64,000 nucleotides of DNA, taken from the NCBI RefSeq assembly GCF_947494555.1, contig NZ_CANLVF010000006.1, forward strand, positions 165,374 to 229,373, given 5' to 3'. The stretch is from an uncultured Roseibium sp. Lineage in GTDB: Bacteria > Pseudomonadota > Alphaproteobacteria > Rhizobiales > Stappiaceae. The notes under the pieces were generated by a model, which saw only the letters and a program-made list of their open reading frames with translations, searched no databases and was not told where the DNA came from. Position numbers and translations under genes: made by a program. Shown here piece after piece: positions 8,408 to 16,888 of the stretch; the stretch's first letter is position 1; every line of letters starts with the position of its first letter.

Positions 8408-9448
8408 TTATGACGTTGGCGGAGCAGAGCTCTGACGAACGACAAGTTCAACATCGACAAATACGGGCGTGTCCGTTGCTGTCTTCGCGCTCTTGTTCAG
8501 ATCGATACACTCCAGCAGCAAAGCGGCTGCCTTGGTTCCAAGGGCGTGTCTGTCCTGCCGAATGGTGGTCAGGGACGGGACGTAAAAATCGGACAGCTCA
8601 ATGTCGTCGAATCCCACTACGGAAATGTCCTCAGGCACCCTCAGACCACCCGCGGTCAAAGTGGACATGAGTCCAAAGGCCACCTGATCCGAAGCACAGA
8701 AAACCGCCGTTGGACGATGCTGCATGCCCAGTATCTTTGTTGCAGCAATTCGGCCGGATTCAAGGGAAAAATCGCCCCGGATAATCCACTCATCGCGCGA
8801 CGGCAGACCAAGCCGGCCGCGCTCTTCCAACATTCCCTCCCGGCGCGCATGCGTGAGAACATTGTCGGAGGGTCCCGTTACATGAGCGATCTTTGTGTGA
8901 CCAAGTTCATAAAGATGTCGCACGGCAAGCCGGGCGCCCTGGATGTTGTCGCTTCTAACAGAGGGTAGCTGGGCATTGTGCACCCATTCACAAGCAAACA
9001 CGATCTTGTCAGCGACCCCGTTTTCACGGAACTGTTGCAACTCGTTTTCTGAAAGCGCGCCATCAAGGCAAATCAGGCCGTCGATCTGGGAATCGAGGAA
9101 GTAATCCACGAGGTACTTGCCGGTTGTTGCATGATCCTTTGTGTCCGCAATCAGCACGGACGTGTCCTCATCTCCAAACCGCTCGCTGATGCCTGCAAGT
9201 ATCTTGGAAAAAAACGGGTTTCCAAGATTGGGAACGAGCACCAGCACCGCTCCCGCCTGGCGAGTCCTCAATGTCCGCGCCGCCTTGTTCACGCGATAGC
9301 CGGTGGACCGGATGGCTGCAAGGACGCTTTCGCGGGTCGCCTCCGTCAAGAGGTCTGGATTGCTGAGTGCGCGGCTGACAGTTGCCGTTGAAACACCCGC
9401 TGCCCGGGCGACATCAAGAATGCGCGCATTTTTCTGGACCAATGCCAT
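8408..9448 (-). CDS. LacI-family transcriptional repressor (sugar operon)
   Basis: 346 residues: an N-terminal LacI helix-turn-helix (DVARAAGVSTATVSRALSN, about residues 10-30, followed by the YRVNKAARTLR hinge) and a periplasmic-binding-protein-like effector domain (VLVLVPNLGNPFFS, CASDQVAFGLM, ISVVGFDDIELSDF). It diverges from the ABC transporter operon starting at 9625, and two TGTAATCGATTACA palindromes typical of LacI operators lie between them. I infer that it represses that operon until a sugar or derivative binds. GGAG abuts ATG 9448 and is six bases before an in-frame TTG at 9442, so the true start may be two codons later. Confidence 0.93.
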   Translation of the reverse strand: MALVQKNARILDVARAAGVSTATVSRALSNPDLLTEATRESVLAAIRSTGYRVNKAARTLRTRQAGAVLVLVPNLGNPFFSKILAGISERFGDEDTSVLIADTKDHATTGKYLVDYFLDSQIDGLICLDGALSENELQQFRENGVADKIVFACEWVHNAQLPSVRSDNIQGARLAVRHLYELGHTKIAHVTGPSDNVLTHARREGMLEERGRLGLPSRDEWIIRGDFSLESGRIAATKILGMQHRPTAVFCASDQVAFGLMSTLTAGGLRVPEDISVVGFDDIELSDFYVPSLTTIRQDRHALGTKAAALLLECIDLNKSAKTATDTPVFVDVELVVRQSSAPPTS

Positions 9449-9485
9449 CTCCGGAAGTTTGTTTTGCCTTTGACCACATTCCGGG

Positions 9486-9514
9486 TTGACACAGAGCCAT
9501 TTCCCTAGAATGAT
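9486..9514 (+). promoter_or_regulatory. Putative sigma-70 promoter of the sugar operon
   Basis: TTGACA at 9486-9491 is a perfect -35 box. The -10 region falls around 9507-9514 (AGAATGAT), a weak match. The first LacI operator begins directly after it, so a bound repressor would cover the transcription start. Orientation fits the forward ABC operon. Confidence 0.5.
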
Positions 9515-9516
9515 AA

Positions 9517-9532
9517 ATGTAATCGATTACAT
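9517..9532. promoter_or_regulatory. LacI-type operator 1 (ATGTAATCGATTACAT)
   Basis: A perfect 16-base palindrome with the central CG of LacI/GalR-family operators, located between the divergent repressor gene and the binding-protein gene. Its 14-base core recurs 31 bases downstream, about three helical turns, so two dimers would bind the same face. Confidence 0.85.
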
Positions 9533-9548
9533 CAATGATACTACAATA

Positions 9549-9562
9549 TGTAATCGATTACA
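9549..9562. promoter_or_regulatory. LacI-type operator 2 (TGTAATCGATTACA)
   Basis: Exact repeat of the operator core at 9518-9531, in the leader of the forward sugar operon, about 60 bases before the first gene. Together the two sites support repression of the operon by the adjacent LacI protein and possibly its autoregulation. Confidence 0.85.
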
Positions 9563-9624
9563 AAGTGAGGTGAAAGCCACATTCAGAGGACAATCGGACA
9601 CGTGGTGTTCGATGGGAGGATAAA

Positions 9625-10857
9625 ATGAAATCATTACGCGTAGTTTTTGCTGCATCCACGGCTCTTTGTGCTGCAACGGCCGCAAACGCAACTGACCTTG
9701 AAGTTACCCATTGGTGGACTTCGGGCGGCGAGGCTGCCGCTGTTGCAGAATTCGCAAAGGCGTTTGATGCAACGGGCAACAAGTGGGTTGACGGCGCAAT
9801 CGCCGGCTCCGGCGGAACGGCACGTCCGATCATGATCAGCCGCATCACGGGCGGCGACCCTATGGGCGCCACCCAGTTCAACCATGGCCGCCAGGCAGAG
9901 GAACTGGTTGAAGCCGGGCTCATGCGCGATCTCACGGACATTGCCGAGGAAGGTAACTGGAAGGAACTCGTCTTCCCGTCGTCTTTGCTCGACAGCTGCA
10001 CTCTGGACGGCAGAATCTACTGCGTGCCGGTCAACATCCATTCGCCACAATGGCTCTGGATCAACAATGCCGCATTCGAGGACAACGGTCTGGCCGTACC
10101 CACCAACTGGGACGAATTTGTCGCCGCTGCCCCGAAGCTTCAGGAGGCCGGCATCGTGCCGCTGGCAATGGGTCAGCAGCCCTGGCAAACAACACTGGCG
10201 TTTCAAACGCTCCTGACCGCCCTGGCGGGTCCTGAAACCTACACAAAAGTTTTTGGTGACAAGGATGCTGACGTTGCCGGCGGACCAGAAATGGCGAAAG
10301 TCTTTGAAGCTGCTGCAACGGCCCGGGATCTTGCCAAGGATTCCAATGTCCAGGCCTGGAACGATGCAACGAACCTCGTCATCACCGGAAAGGCCGGAGG
10401 CCAGATCATGGGTGACTGGGCGCAGGGCGAATTCCAGGTCGCAGAACAGGTCGCCGGCAAAGACTACACCTGTCTGCCGGGCCTCGGCGTCAATGAAGTA
10501 ATCCAGACGGGCGGAGATGCGTTCTACTTCCCGAAGGTGGATGACGAAGCAATCACGGCAGCACAGGGCGAACTCGCCAAGGTCATGATGGCTCCAGCAA
10601 CGCAAGTGGCGTTCAACCTGAAAAAAGGATCTCTGCCTGTGCGCGGAGACGTGGACCTTTCAGCTGCGAATGACTGCATGCGCAAGGGCCTCGATATCCT
10701 GGCCAAAGGTGACATCATCCAGGGCCCGGACCAGCTCATGTCCGCCGACAGCCTGACGCAGGTCAACGATCTGTTTGTCGAGTTCTTCAACAATCCGGAA
10801 ATGTCCGCCGAAGACGCACAGAAGCAATTCGCGTCGATCATCAGCAGCGCGGACTGA
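9625..10857 (+). CDS. Sugar ABC transporter substrate-binding protein (CUT1)
   Basis: 410 residues. A signal peptide (VVFAASTALCAATAANA, cleavage before TDLEV) exports it to the periplasm. The mature protein opens with LEVTHWWTSGGEAAAV, typical of family-1 extracellular solute-binding proteins for oligosaccharides and glycosides; the interior PQWLWINNAAFEDNG and MGDWAQGEF fit the same family. GGGAGG precedes the ATG. It heads an operon with two permeases, an ATPase and five catabolic genes including a GH43 glycosidase, so the ligand is probably a xylose- or arabinose-containing oligosaccharide. Two GC-rich hairpins follow the gene and separate it from the permease. Confidence 0.93.
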   Translation: MKSLRVVFAASTALCAATAANATDLEVTHWWTSGGEAAAVAEFAKAFDATGNKWVDGAIAGSGGTARPIMISRITGGDPMGATQFNHGRQAEELVEAGLMRDLTDIAEEGNWKELVFPSSLLDSCTLDGRIYCVPVNIHSPQWLWINNAAFEDNGLAVPTNWDEFVAAAPKLQEAGIVPLAMGQQPWQTTLAFQTLLTALAGPETYTKVFGDKDADVAGGPEMAKVFEAAATARDLAKDSNVQAWNDATNLVITGKAGGQIMGDWAQGEFQVAEQVAGKDYTCLPGLGVNEVIQTGGDAFYFPKVDDEAITAAQGELAKVMMAPATQVAFNLKKGSLPVRGDVDLSAANDCMRKGLDILAKGDIIQGPDQLMSADSLTQVNDLFVEFFNNPEMSAEDAQKQFASIISSAD

Positions 10858-10871
10858 TCCCGTCACCCTCC

Positions 10872-10910
10872 GCCGCCCGGACCGTCGTCGTCAACTTACG
10901 CCCGGGCGGC
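10872..10910 (+). terminator. Intra-operon hairpin 1 after the binding-protein gene
   Basis: GCCGCCCGG at 10872-10880 pairs perfectly with CCGGGCGGC at 10902-10910 across a 21-base loop, 14 bases after the stop codon. No T-run follows, so it is more likely an mRNA-stabilising or attenuating structure than a full terminator. Confidence 0.55.
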
Positions 10911-10919
10911 GTCCTCCAG

Positions 10920-10945
10920 CCCTGCGCGCAGAAATGCGCGCAGGG
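10920..10945 (+). terminator. Intra-operon hairpin 2 with GAAA tetraloop
   Basis: CCCTGCGCGCA at 10920-10930 and TGCGCGCAGGG at 10935-10945 form a perfect 11-bp stem closed by a GAAA (GNRA) tetraloop. It lies between the binding-protein and permease genes. No U-tract follows. I infer protection of the upstream mRNA from 3' exonucleases, giving more binding protein than permease. Confidence 0.65.
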
Positions 10946-10990
10946 AACTCCGGGTGCATGCCGGAAGTTTATTCAAAAAGGCTCTAGGAC

Positions 10991-11884
10991 ATGGCCGCAG
11001 CAACAGGTCCATCTAGGTGGCACAAGAACATAAGCGCCAAAGTGGCGGCGCTGCCGATGATCACAACCGCTCTCGTCGTCTTCATCGGCGGAACGGCCTG
11101 GACAGTGGTTTATTCGTTCACGAATTCCAAGCTGCTTCCGAGAGAGAAATTTGTCGGTTTTGCGCAGTACGATCGTCTCTGGAATAGCAGCAAATGGTTG
11201 ATATCCATCGAGAATCTGGCGATCTACGGTGCGTTCTCGCTGGTCTTTTCGCTCCTCATAGGCTTCCTGCTTGCAGCTCTGCTTGACCAGAAGATCCGCT
11301 TTGAAGACACGTTCCGAACGATCCTGCTCTACCCGTTCGCGCTGAGTTTCATCGTGACCGGTCTTGCCTGGCAATGGATCCTAAATCCTGACTTCGGCGT
11401 GCAGGAGGTCGTACGCAGTCTCGGCTGGGAAAGTTTTGCGTTTGATCCGCTCTATAATCCAGAAATTGTCATCTACGGCATACTCATTGCCGGTCTCTGG
11501 CAAGGGACGGGCCTAATCATGTGCCTCATGCTGGCGGGTTTACGCGGCATCGACGAGGATATCTGGAAGGCCGCGAAGATCGATGGCATCCCGATGTGGA
11601 AGACCTACATCTTCATCGTCATTCCGATGATGCGGGGTATCTTCATAACCGCCATCGTCCTGATCGCATCCGGCATCATCAAGGTTTACGATCTGGTTGT
11701 CGCACAAACGGGCGGCGGGCCCGGCATATCTTCAGAAGTGCCCGCCAAATACGTCTATGACGCCATGTTCCTGTCGCAGAATCTTGGACAGGGTTTTGCC
11801 GCCTCGACCATGATGCTGCTCACGGTAATCATCATCGTGGTGCCCTGGGCCTATCTTGAATTCGGAGGAAAGCGCCGTGGGTAA
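10991..11884 (+). CDS. Sugar ABC transporter permease 1 (MalF-type)
   Basis: 297 residues with six predicted membrane helices. The conserved EAA loop is seen as WKAAKIDGIPMWKTYIFIVIP. The opening helix (ALPMITTALVVFIGGTAWTVVYSF) and FVGFAQYDRLW are typical of CUT1 sugar permeases. It would pair with the next gene to form the inner-membrane channel. Its end overlaps the next start by eight bases, indicating coupled translation. Confidence 0.92.
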   Translation: MAAATGPSRWHKNISAKVAALPMITTALVVFIGGTAWTVVYSFTNSKLLPREKFVGFAQYDRLWNSSKWLISIENLAIYGAFSLVFSLLIGFLLAALLDQKIRFEDTFRTILLYPFALSFIVTGLAWQWILNPDFGVQEVVRSLGWESFAFDPLYNPEIVIYGILIAGLWQGTGLIMCLMLAGLRGIDEDIWKAAKIDGIPMWKTYIFIVIPMMRGIFITAIVLIASGIIKVYDLVVAQTGGGPGISSEVPAKYVYDAMFLSQNLGQGFAASTMMLLTVIIIVVPWAYLEFGGKRRG

Positions 11885-12815
11885 CGTGACCAAAACCTCC
11901 GCTGAAGTCGAACTCGCTCCCGTCAGTCACGAGATGACCGGGCCGCGGGGGCGCAAACCCCGAAAAATGCTGTCGCGCCGGAACATCATGATCTACGGCA
12001 CTTTGATCGTGGTCTCGCTTTATTACCTTCTGCCGCTATACGTTATGATCGTTACGTCGCTGAAGGGCATGCCCGAAATCCGGCTTGGCAACATCTTCTC
12101 ACCGCCCGTTGAAATTACCTTCCAGCCGTGGGTCAAGGCCTGGGCGGAAGCCTGTACGGGTCTCAATTGCGACGGCCTGTCGCGCGGTTTTTTCAACTCG
12201 GTCAGAATTCTCGTGCCGTCGGTGATCCTCTCGATCGCAATTGCCTCCGTCAACGGCTATGCGCTCGCCAATTGGCGTTTCAAAGGGTCCGAAACGTTCT
12301 TCACAATCCTGATCGTCGGCGCATTCATCCCCTACCAGGTGATGATTTATCCGATCGTGATCATGCTGCGGGAAGTCGGCCTTTATGGCAGCCTGACAGG
12401 GCTTGTGATTGTGCACACGATTTTCGGCATGCCGATCCTGACCTTGCTGTTCCGAAACTATTTTGCCTCCGTGCCACAGGAGCTGTTCAAGGCCGCGCGC
12501 GTCGATGGCGCCGGGTTCTGGGGGATCTATTTCCGGATCATGGTGCCCATGAGCCTGCCGATTTTCGTGGTCGCAATGATCCTTCAGGTCACCGGTATCT
12601 GGAACGACTTCCTGTTCGGCGTCATTTACACCAAGCCGGACCTCTACCCGATGACCGTGCAGCTCAACAACATCGTCAACTCCACGCAGGGCGTTAAGGA
12701 ATACAACGTCAACATGGCCGCGACGATCCTGACCGGGCTCGTCCCGCTCACCATCTATTTCATCTCCGGCAAACTCTTTGTCCGCGGCATCGCCGCAGGC
12801 GCCGTGAAAGGCTGA
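11877..12815 (+). CDS. Sugar ABC transporter permease 2 (MalG-type)
   Basis: 312 residues. I chose GTG 11877 because GGAGG lies eight bases before it; an ATG at 11856 lacks this and would overlap the previous gene by 29 bases. Six membrane helices, the MalG-type N-terminus (YLLPLYVMIVTSLK) and the EAA loop (FKAARVDGAGFWGIYFRIMVP) define a CUT1 inner-membrane permease. The C-terminus FVRGIAAGAVKG is characteristic of this subfamily. Confidence 0.92.
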   Translation: MGNVTKTSAEVELAPVSHEMTGPRGRKPRKMLSRRNIMIYGTLIVVSLYYLLPLYVMIVTSLKGMPEIRLGNIFSPPVEITFQPWVKAWAEACTGLNCDGLSRGFFNSVRILVPSVILSIAIASVNGYALANWRFKGSETFFTILIVGAFIPYQVMIYPIVIMLREVGLYGSLTGLVIVHTIFGMPILTLLFRNYFASVPQELFKAARVDGAGFWGIYFRIMVPMSLPIFVVAMILQVTGIWNDFLFGVIYTKPDLYPMTVQLNNIVNSTQGVKEYNVNMAATILTGLVPLTIYFISGKLFVRGIAAGAVKG

Positions 12816-12826
12816 AGAGACGTCTT

Positions 12827-13921
12827 ATGGAAACCAATCACAGTATCTCTATCAAGAACCTGGCCCTCAGCTTCGGATCACTCGATGTCCTGAAGGATCT
12901 CAACCTGGATGTCGGGCGGGGCGAGTTCCTGGTCCTGCTGGGATCTTCAGGCTGCGGCAAATCCACCCTGCTCAACTGCATCGCCGGTCTTCTGGACGTA
13001 TCCGACGGGCAGATTTTCATCGGCGGCCGCAACGTAACCTGGGAAGAGCCTTCCAAACGGGGCATCGGCATGGTGTTTCAAAGCTATGCTCTCTACCCCC
13101 AGATGACTGTTGCGGGAAATCTGAGTTTCGGACTGAAAAACGCCGGACTGCCGAAAGCCGAGATCGAGGAACGGGTTAACCGCGCGGCGAAGGTCCTCCA
13201 GATCGAACCCCTGCTCACGCGTAAACCTGCCGCCCTGTCCGGCGGGCAGCGCCAGCGTGCGGCAATCGGCCGGGCCCTTGTTCGCGACGCCGATGTGTTC
13301 CTGTTCGACGAGCCGCTCTCCAACCTGGATGCAAAGCTGCGCGCTGACCTGCGAGTAGAAATCAAGCAGCTTCACCAGAAGCTCAGCAACACGATGATCT
13401 ATGTCACACATGACCAGATCGAAGCGATGACGCTTGCCGACCGGATTGCGATCATGCGTGGCGGTCAGATCCTGCAGCTGGCGTCTCCGCACGAGATCTA
13501 CAACAGGCCGGCCAGCAAATATGTCGCCGAGTTCATCGGCTCACCCACCATGAATTTCTTTGACGGCGAGATTGTCGGCGGCGACGGGCTGCGCTTTTCC
13601 TCCGGTGATCAGCTCTTCCCGCTTGAGGGTTATCAATTCCAGGACGACTTACCGGTCCAGGGCCCTGCCTGGTTCGGAATCCGGCCGGAACACATGATTA
13701 CCGGAGCCGAAGCGCAAGCCGCGCCCATCAAGCTGAACGGGCAGATCGAACTGGTGGAACCGCTCGGATCGGACACGCTTGCCCGGGTCGATATAGGCGG
13801 CCGGTCAATTTGGGTACGCCTGGACGGACAAGCGAATGTCCATGATGGCGACAGCATCGTCGTCGGCTTTGACTCTGCACGAGCCAATCTCTTCGAAAAA
13901 TCATCTGAAAACCGGATCTAA
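12827..13921 (+). CDS. Sugar ABC transporter ATP-binding protein (MalK/UgpC type)
   Basis: 364 residues. Walker A GSSGCGKST, Q-loop FQSYALYPQM, signature LSGGQRQRAAIGRALV, Walker B DVFLFDEPLSNLD and the switch histidine in THDQIEAM are all intact. A C-terminal regulatory TOBE/OB region (FGIRPEHM) follows, as in ATPases of CUT1 importers. It powers uptake by the two permeases immediately upstream. Confidence 0.94.
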   Translation: METNHSISIKNLALSFGSLDVLKDLNLDVGRGEFLVLLGSSGCGKSTLLNCIAGLLDVSDGQIFIGGRNVTWEEPSKRGIGMVFQSYALYPQMTVAGNLSFGLKNAGLPKAEIEERVNRAAKVLQIEPLLTRKPAALSGGQRQRAAIGRALVRDADVFLFDEPLSNLDAKLRADLRVEIKQLHQKLSNTMIYVTHDQIEAMTLADRIAIMRGGQILQLASPHEIYNRPASKYVAEFIGSPTMNFFDGEIVGGDGLRFSSGDQLFPLEGYQFQDDLPVQGPAWFGIRPEHMITGAEAQAAPIKLNGQIELVEPLGSDTLARVDIGGRSIWVRLDGQANVHDGDSIVVGFDSARANLFEKSSENRI

Positions 13922-13952
13922 CAGACCTCCTCCAACCTTCAGGACAATCGTC

Positions 13953-14699
13953 ATGAATGTGTCTTTTCAACTCTACTCCGCGCGCAATTTCACACCGTGG
14001 GAGCCTGTGCTCGAACATCTTTCAAACCTTGGATACACGCAGGTGGAAGGCTTCGGTGCGGTTTATGAGGATGCACCAGCATTCCGAGCCTTGCTGGCCA
14101 AACACGGACTTGCCATGCCGTCGGGCCATTTCTTCCCGTTCGAACAGCTCCTGGACGATACAGGCAAAGTACTGGATACGGCAAAAACGCTTGGAATGGA
14201 GCGCCTGTTCGTGCCCGCAGTACCACCAGAGCAACGTTCCACCGACCCGGATGTGTGGGTGTCGCTTGGACAAAAACTCGAAAACATCGGCGAGAAAGTA
14301 CGCGGGGCAGGCCTGCGCTTCGGCTGGCACAACCACGATTTCGAATTTGTCGCCTGTTCGGACGGCCGCCTGCCCATGGATATCATCATGGCAAGCGCGC
14401 CGAGCATCGAGTGGGAAGCCGATATCGCCTGGATCGTTCGAGGCGGCCAGGATCCGCTTTTATGGATCGACCGCTACGCCGAGCGGATCACAACGGCGCA
14501 CGTCAAGGATATTGCCCCTCAAGACGAATGCATCGACGAAGACGGCTGGGCCGATGTGGGTTATGGCGTCATGGACTGGCAGGGTCTCACCGCTGCCTTG
14601 CGCAACATCGGCGTCGACCTCTTTGTCATGGAACACGACAACCCCTCAGATTTCGAGCGCTTTGCGAGCCGCTCCATCACATCGTTCCAAAAGCTCTAA
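13953..14699 (+). CDS. Sugar phosphate isomerase/epimerase-like TIM barrel protein
   Basis: 248 residues from ATG 13953 (AGGAC ten bases before); an upstream ATG at 13836 would overlap the ATPase gene and adds no conserved sequence. The protein is an AP-endonuclease-2/IolE-type TIM barrel: FQLYSARNF at the start, QVEGFGAVY, FGWHNHDFEF with the metal-binding histidine/glutamate region, IEWEADIAWIVRGG and TAHVKDI. Related proteins act as isomerases, dehydratases or 3-keto-glycoside lyases. Its place beside a Gfo/Idh dehydrogenase gene makes processing of an oxidised glycoside attractive but unproven. Confidence 0.85.
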   Translation: MNVSFQLYSARNFTPWEPVLEHLSNLGYTQVEGFGAVYEDAPAFRALLAKHGLAMPSGHFFPFEQLLDDTGKVLDTAKTLGMERLFVPAVPPEQRSTDPDVWVSLGQKLENIGEKVRGAGLRFGWHNHDFEFVACSDGRLPMDIIMASAPSIEWEADIAWIVRGGQDPLLWIDRYAERITTAHVKDIAPQDECIDEDGWADVGYGVMDWQGLTAALRNIGVDLFVMEHDNPSDFERFASRSITSFQKL

Positions 14700-14708
14700 G
14701 GATCTAAA

Positions 14709-15830
14709 ATGACTGACAAACTTGGTATCGGCATCCTTGGGTGCGGAAATATTTCGGCTGCCTACATGCGTCTGGCCCCCCTGTTCAAGGGCATCGAAGT
14801 GCGCGCCTGCGCGGACCTCAATGCCGAGGCGGCCAAGGCACGCGCTGAAGAATTCAATCTGAGGGCGGAAACGGTCGACGGCCTCTTGGCTGCAAGCGAT
14901 ATCGACATCATCGTCAATCTGACTGTGCCCGCCGCGCATTTTGAAGTCTCAAAGAGCGTCCTTGAGGCGGGTAAAAACGTTTATTCGGAAAAGCCCTTCG
15001 TTCTCAGCGTCGAAGAAGGACAAGCGCTTGCCAAACTCGCAGCAGACAAGGGGCTGCGTGTCGGGTCCGCACCGGATACGTTTCTGGGCGGCGCGCATCA
15101 GCTCGCCCGTCACCTGATCGACGAAGGTGCCGTGGGCCTCGTCACATCCGGAACCTGTTTCGTGCAAAGCCCCGGAATGGAAATGTGGCATCCCAATCCG
15201 GACTTCTTCTTCAAACCCGGCGGTGGTCCGATCCTGGATCTCGGCCCCTACTATATTTCCAATCTCATGCAGCTGCTCGGACCGGTCAAGCGCGTGACCG
15301 CAATGAGCACATCCGGTTCAGAATACCGCACGATTACCTCCGAACCGCGGCACGGTGAAAAGATCAAGGTGGAGACTCCCACCACGATCCACGCGGTGAT
15401 GCAGTTCCATTCCGGTGCCCAGGTGACTTATTGTGCCAGCTGGGATGTCTGGCAACATGGGCACTCGAACATGGAACTTTACGGCCAGAACGGCACGCTG
15501 CACGTTCCGGATCCCAATTTCTTCGGGGGAGAAATCCGGCTGACCGAGAAAGGCGCCTTCGCAACGGTGTCGGAGGACTGGAAACACCCCTTCTCGGTGG
15601 CGAATGACGGGTCGCATGCGAATTACCGGACTGCTGGTCTGGCCGACATGGCCCTTGCCATCCTGCAGGGCCGGCCGCACCGGTGCTCTCTGGAGTTCTC
15701 ACTCCATGTCGTGGATGTGATGACATCCATTCTGGCTTCCGGCGACGCAGGTGAGTACAAGGACATTCTCACCACATGCGAACGTCCTGAAGCCCTTGGT
15801 CCGCAAGCGGCGCAGGATTTGCTGGCTTAA
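14709..15830 (+). CDS. Gfo/Idh/MocA-family NAD(P) oxidoreductase
   Basis: 373 residues. N-terminal Rossmann fold (GIGILGCGNISAAYM), the SEKPF motif whose lysine is catalytic in this family, and a C-terminal alpha/beta domain (GGGPILDLGPYYISNLMQLLG with the conserved D-x3-H-like substrate face, here Y replacing H). It probably oxidises a hydroxyl of a sugar or glycoside, often C3. It follows the TIM-barrel gene by nine bases and precedes an aldo/keto reductase. Confidence 0.9.
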   Translation: MTDKLGIGILGCGNISAAYMRLAPLFKGIEVRACADLNAEAAKARAEEFNLRAETVDGLLAASDIDIIVNLTVPAAHFEVSKSVLEAGKNVYSEKPFVLSVEEGQALAKLAADKGLRVGSAPDTFLGGAHQLARHLIDEGAVGLVTSGTCFVQSPGMEMWHPNPDFFFKPGGGPILDLGPYYISNLMQLLGPVKRVTAMSTSGSEYRTITSEPRHGEKIKVETPTTIHAVMQFHSGAQVTYCASWDVWQHGHSNMELYGQNGTLHVPDPNFFGGEIRLTEKGAFATVSEDWKHPFSVANDGSHANYRTAGLADMALAILQGRPHRCSLEFSLHVVDVMTSILASGDAGEYKDILTTCERPEALGPQAAQDLLA

Positions 15831-15841
15831 TCGGAGACATC

Positions 15842-16888
15842 ATGACCTGGCAAGCTGCACAAGCTCGTTATGACACTATGGAATACCGCCGATGCGGGAA
15901 ATCCGGCCTGAAACTGCCGGTGATCTCGCTCGGCCTCTGGCATAATTTCGGTGGCGACACGTCACATGAGCGCAAACGGGATATCGTCCGGACCGCGTTC
16001 GACCACGGCATCACCCATTTTGACCTCGCAAACAACTATGGCCCACCACCAGGATCCGCAGAAGAAGCCTTCGGCGACATTCTCAAAACCGACTTCGCGC
16101 CTTATCGGGATGAGATCATCATCTCGTCCAAGGCCGGTTATCTTATGTGGCCCGGGCCCTATGGCGAGTGGGGCAGCCGAAAGTACCTGATTGCTTCGTG
16201 CGATCAGTCGCTCAAGCGGATGGGCCTTGACTATGTCGATATCTTCTATTCGCACCGGTTCGATCCGGAGACGCCATTGGAAGAAACAATGATGGCACTG
16301 GATCACATCGTGCGATCCGGCAAGGCGCTATATGCAGGCATATCCTCATACAATTCCAAAAGAACCCGGGAAGCTGCCGCGATCCTGAAGGAACTCGGCA
16401 CGCCGTGCCTGATCCACCAGCCGAGTTACTCCATGATCAACCGCTGGGTAGAAGAAGATGGCCTTCTCGACACGCTCGAGGATCTCGGCATCGGATCCAT
16501 CGCCTTTACGCCTTTGGCTCAGGGGATGCTGACGAACAAGTATCTCAAGGGCATTCCGGACGGCAGCCGCGCGACCCAGGGCAAATCCCTCAAGAACGAG
16601 TTTCTGAGCGAAGAAACTCTCAATGCAATCAGGTCGCTCAATGCGATTGCCGAGCGGCGCGGGCAGAGCCTTGCGCAGATGGCTTTGGCCTGGGTCCTCC
16701 GCAACGGCCGCGTGACCACGGCGCTTATCGGCGCAAGCCGGCCGGAGCAGGTGATAGATTGCGCGGCCGTGGTGAACAACATGGAGTTCACGGAAGCCGA
16801 ATTGCGGGAAATCGAGACCACCACGGTTGAGGCAAACGTCAATCTCTGGGCAGCCTCTTCCGAACGACAAGGACCGTCCCGCGGATGA
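15842..16888 (+). CDS. Aldo/keto reductase (YghZ-like)
   Basis: 348 residues. The catalytic tetrad is visible as FDLANNYG (Asp, Tyr), SSKAGY (Lys) and FYSHRFD (His). MEYRRCGKSGLKLPVISLGLW and LASCDQSLKRMGLDYVDIFYSH resemble the L-glyceraldehyde-3-phosphate reductase/YghZ group. It likely reduces an aldose or aldehyde released from the imported glycoside, with NADPH. It overlaps the GH43 start by four bases (ATGA). Confidence 0.9.
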   Translation: MTWQAAQARYDTMEYRRCGKSGLKLPVISLGLWHNFGGDTSHERKRDIVRTAFDHGITHFDLANNYGPPPGSAEEAFGDILKTDFAPYRDEIIISSKAGYLMWPGPYGEWGSRKYLIASCDQSLKRMGLDYVDIFYSHRFDPETPLEETMMALDHIVRSGKALYAGISSYNSKRTREAAAILKELGTPCLIHQPSYSMINRWVEEDGLLDTLEDLGIGSIAFTPLAQGMLTNKYLKGIPDGSRATQGKSLKNEFLSEETLNAIRSLNAIAERRGQSLAQMALAWVLRNGRVTTALIGASRPEQVIDCAAVVNNMEFTEAELREIETTTVEANVNLWAASSERQGPSRG

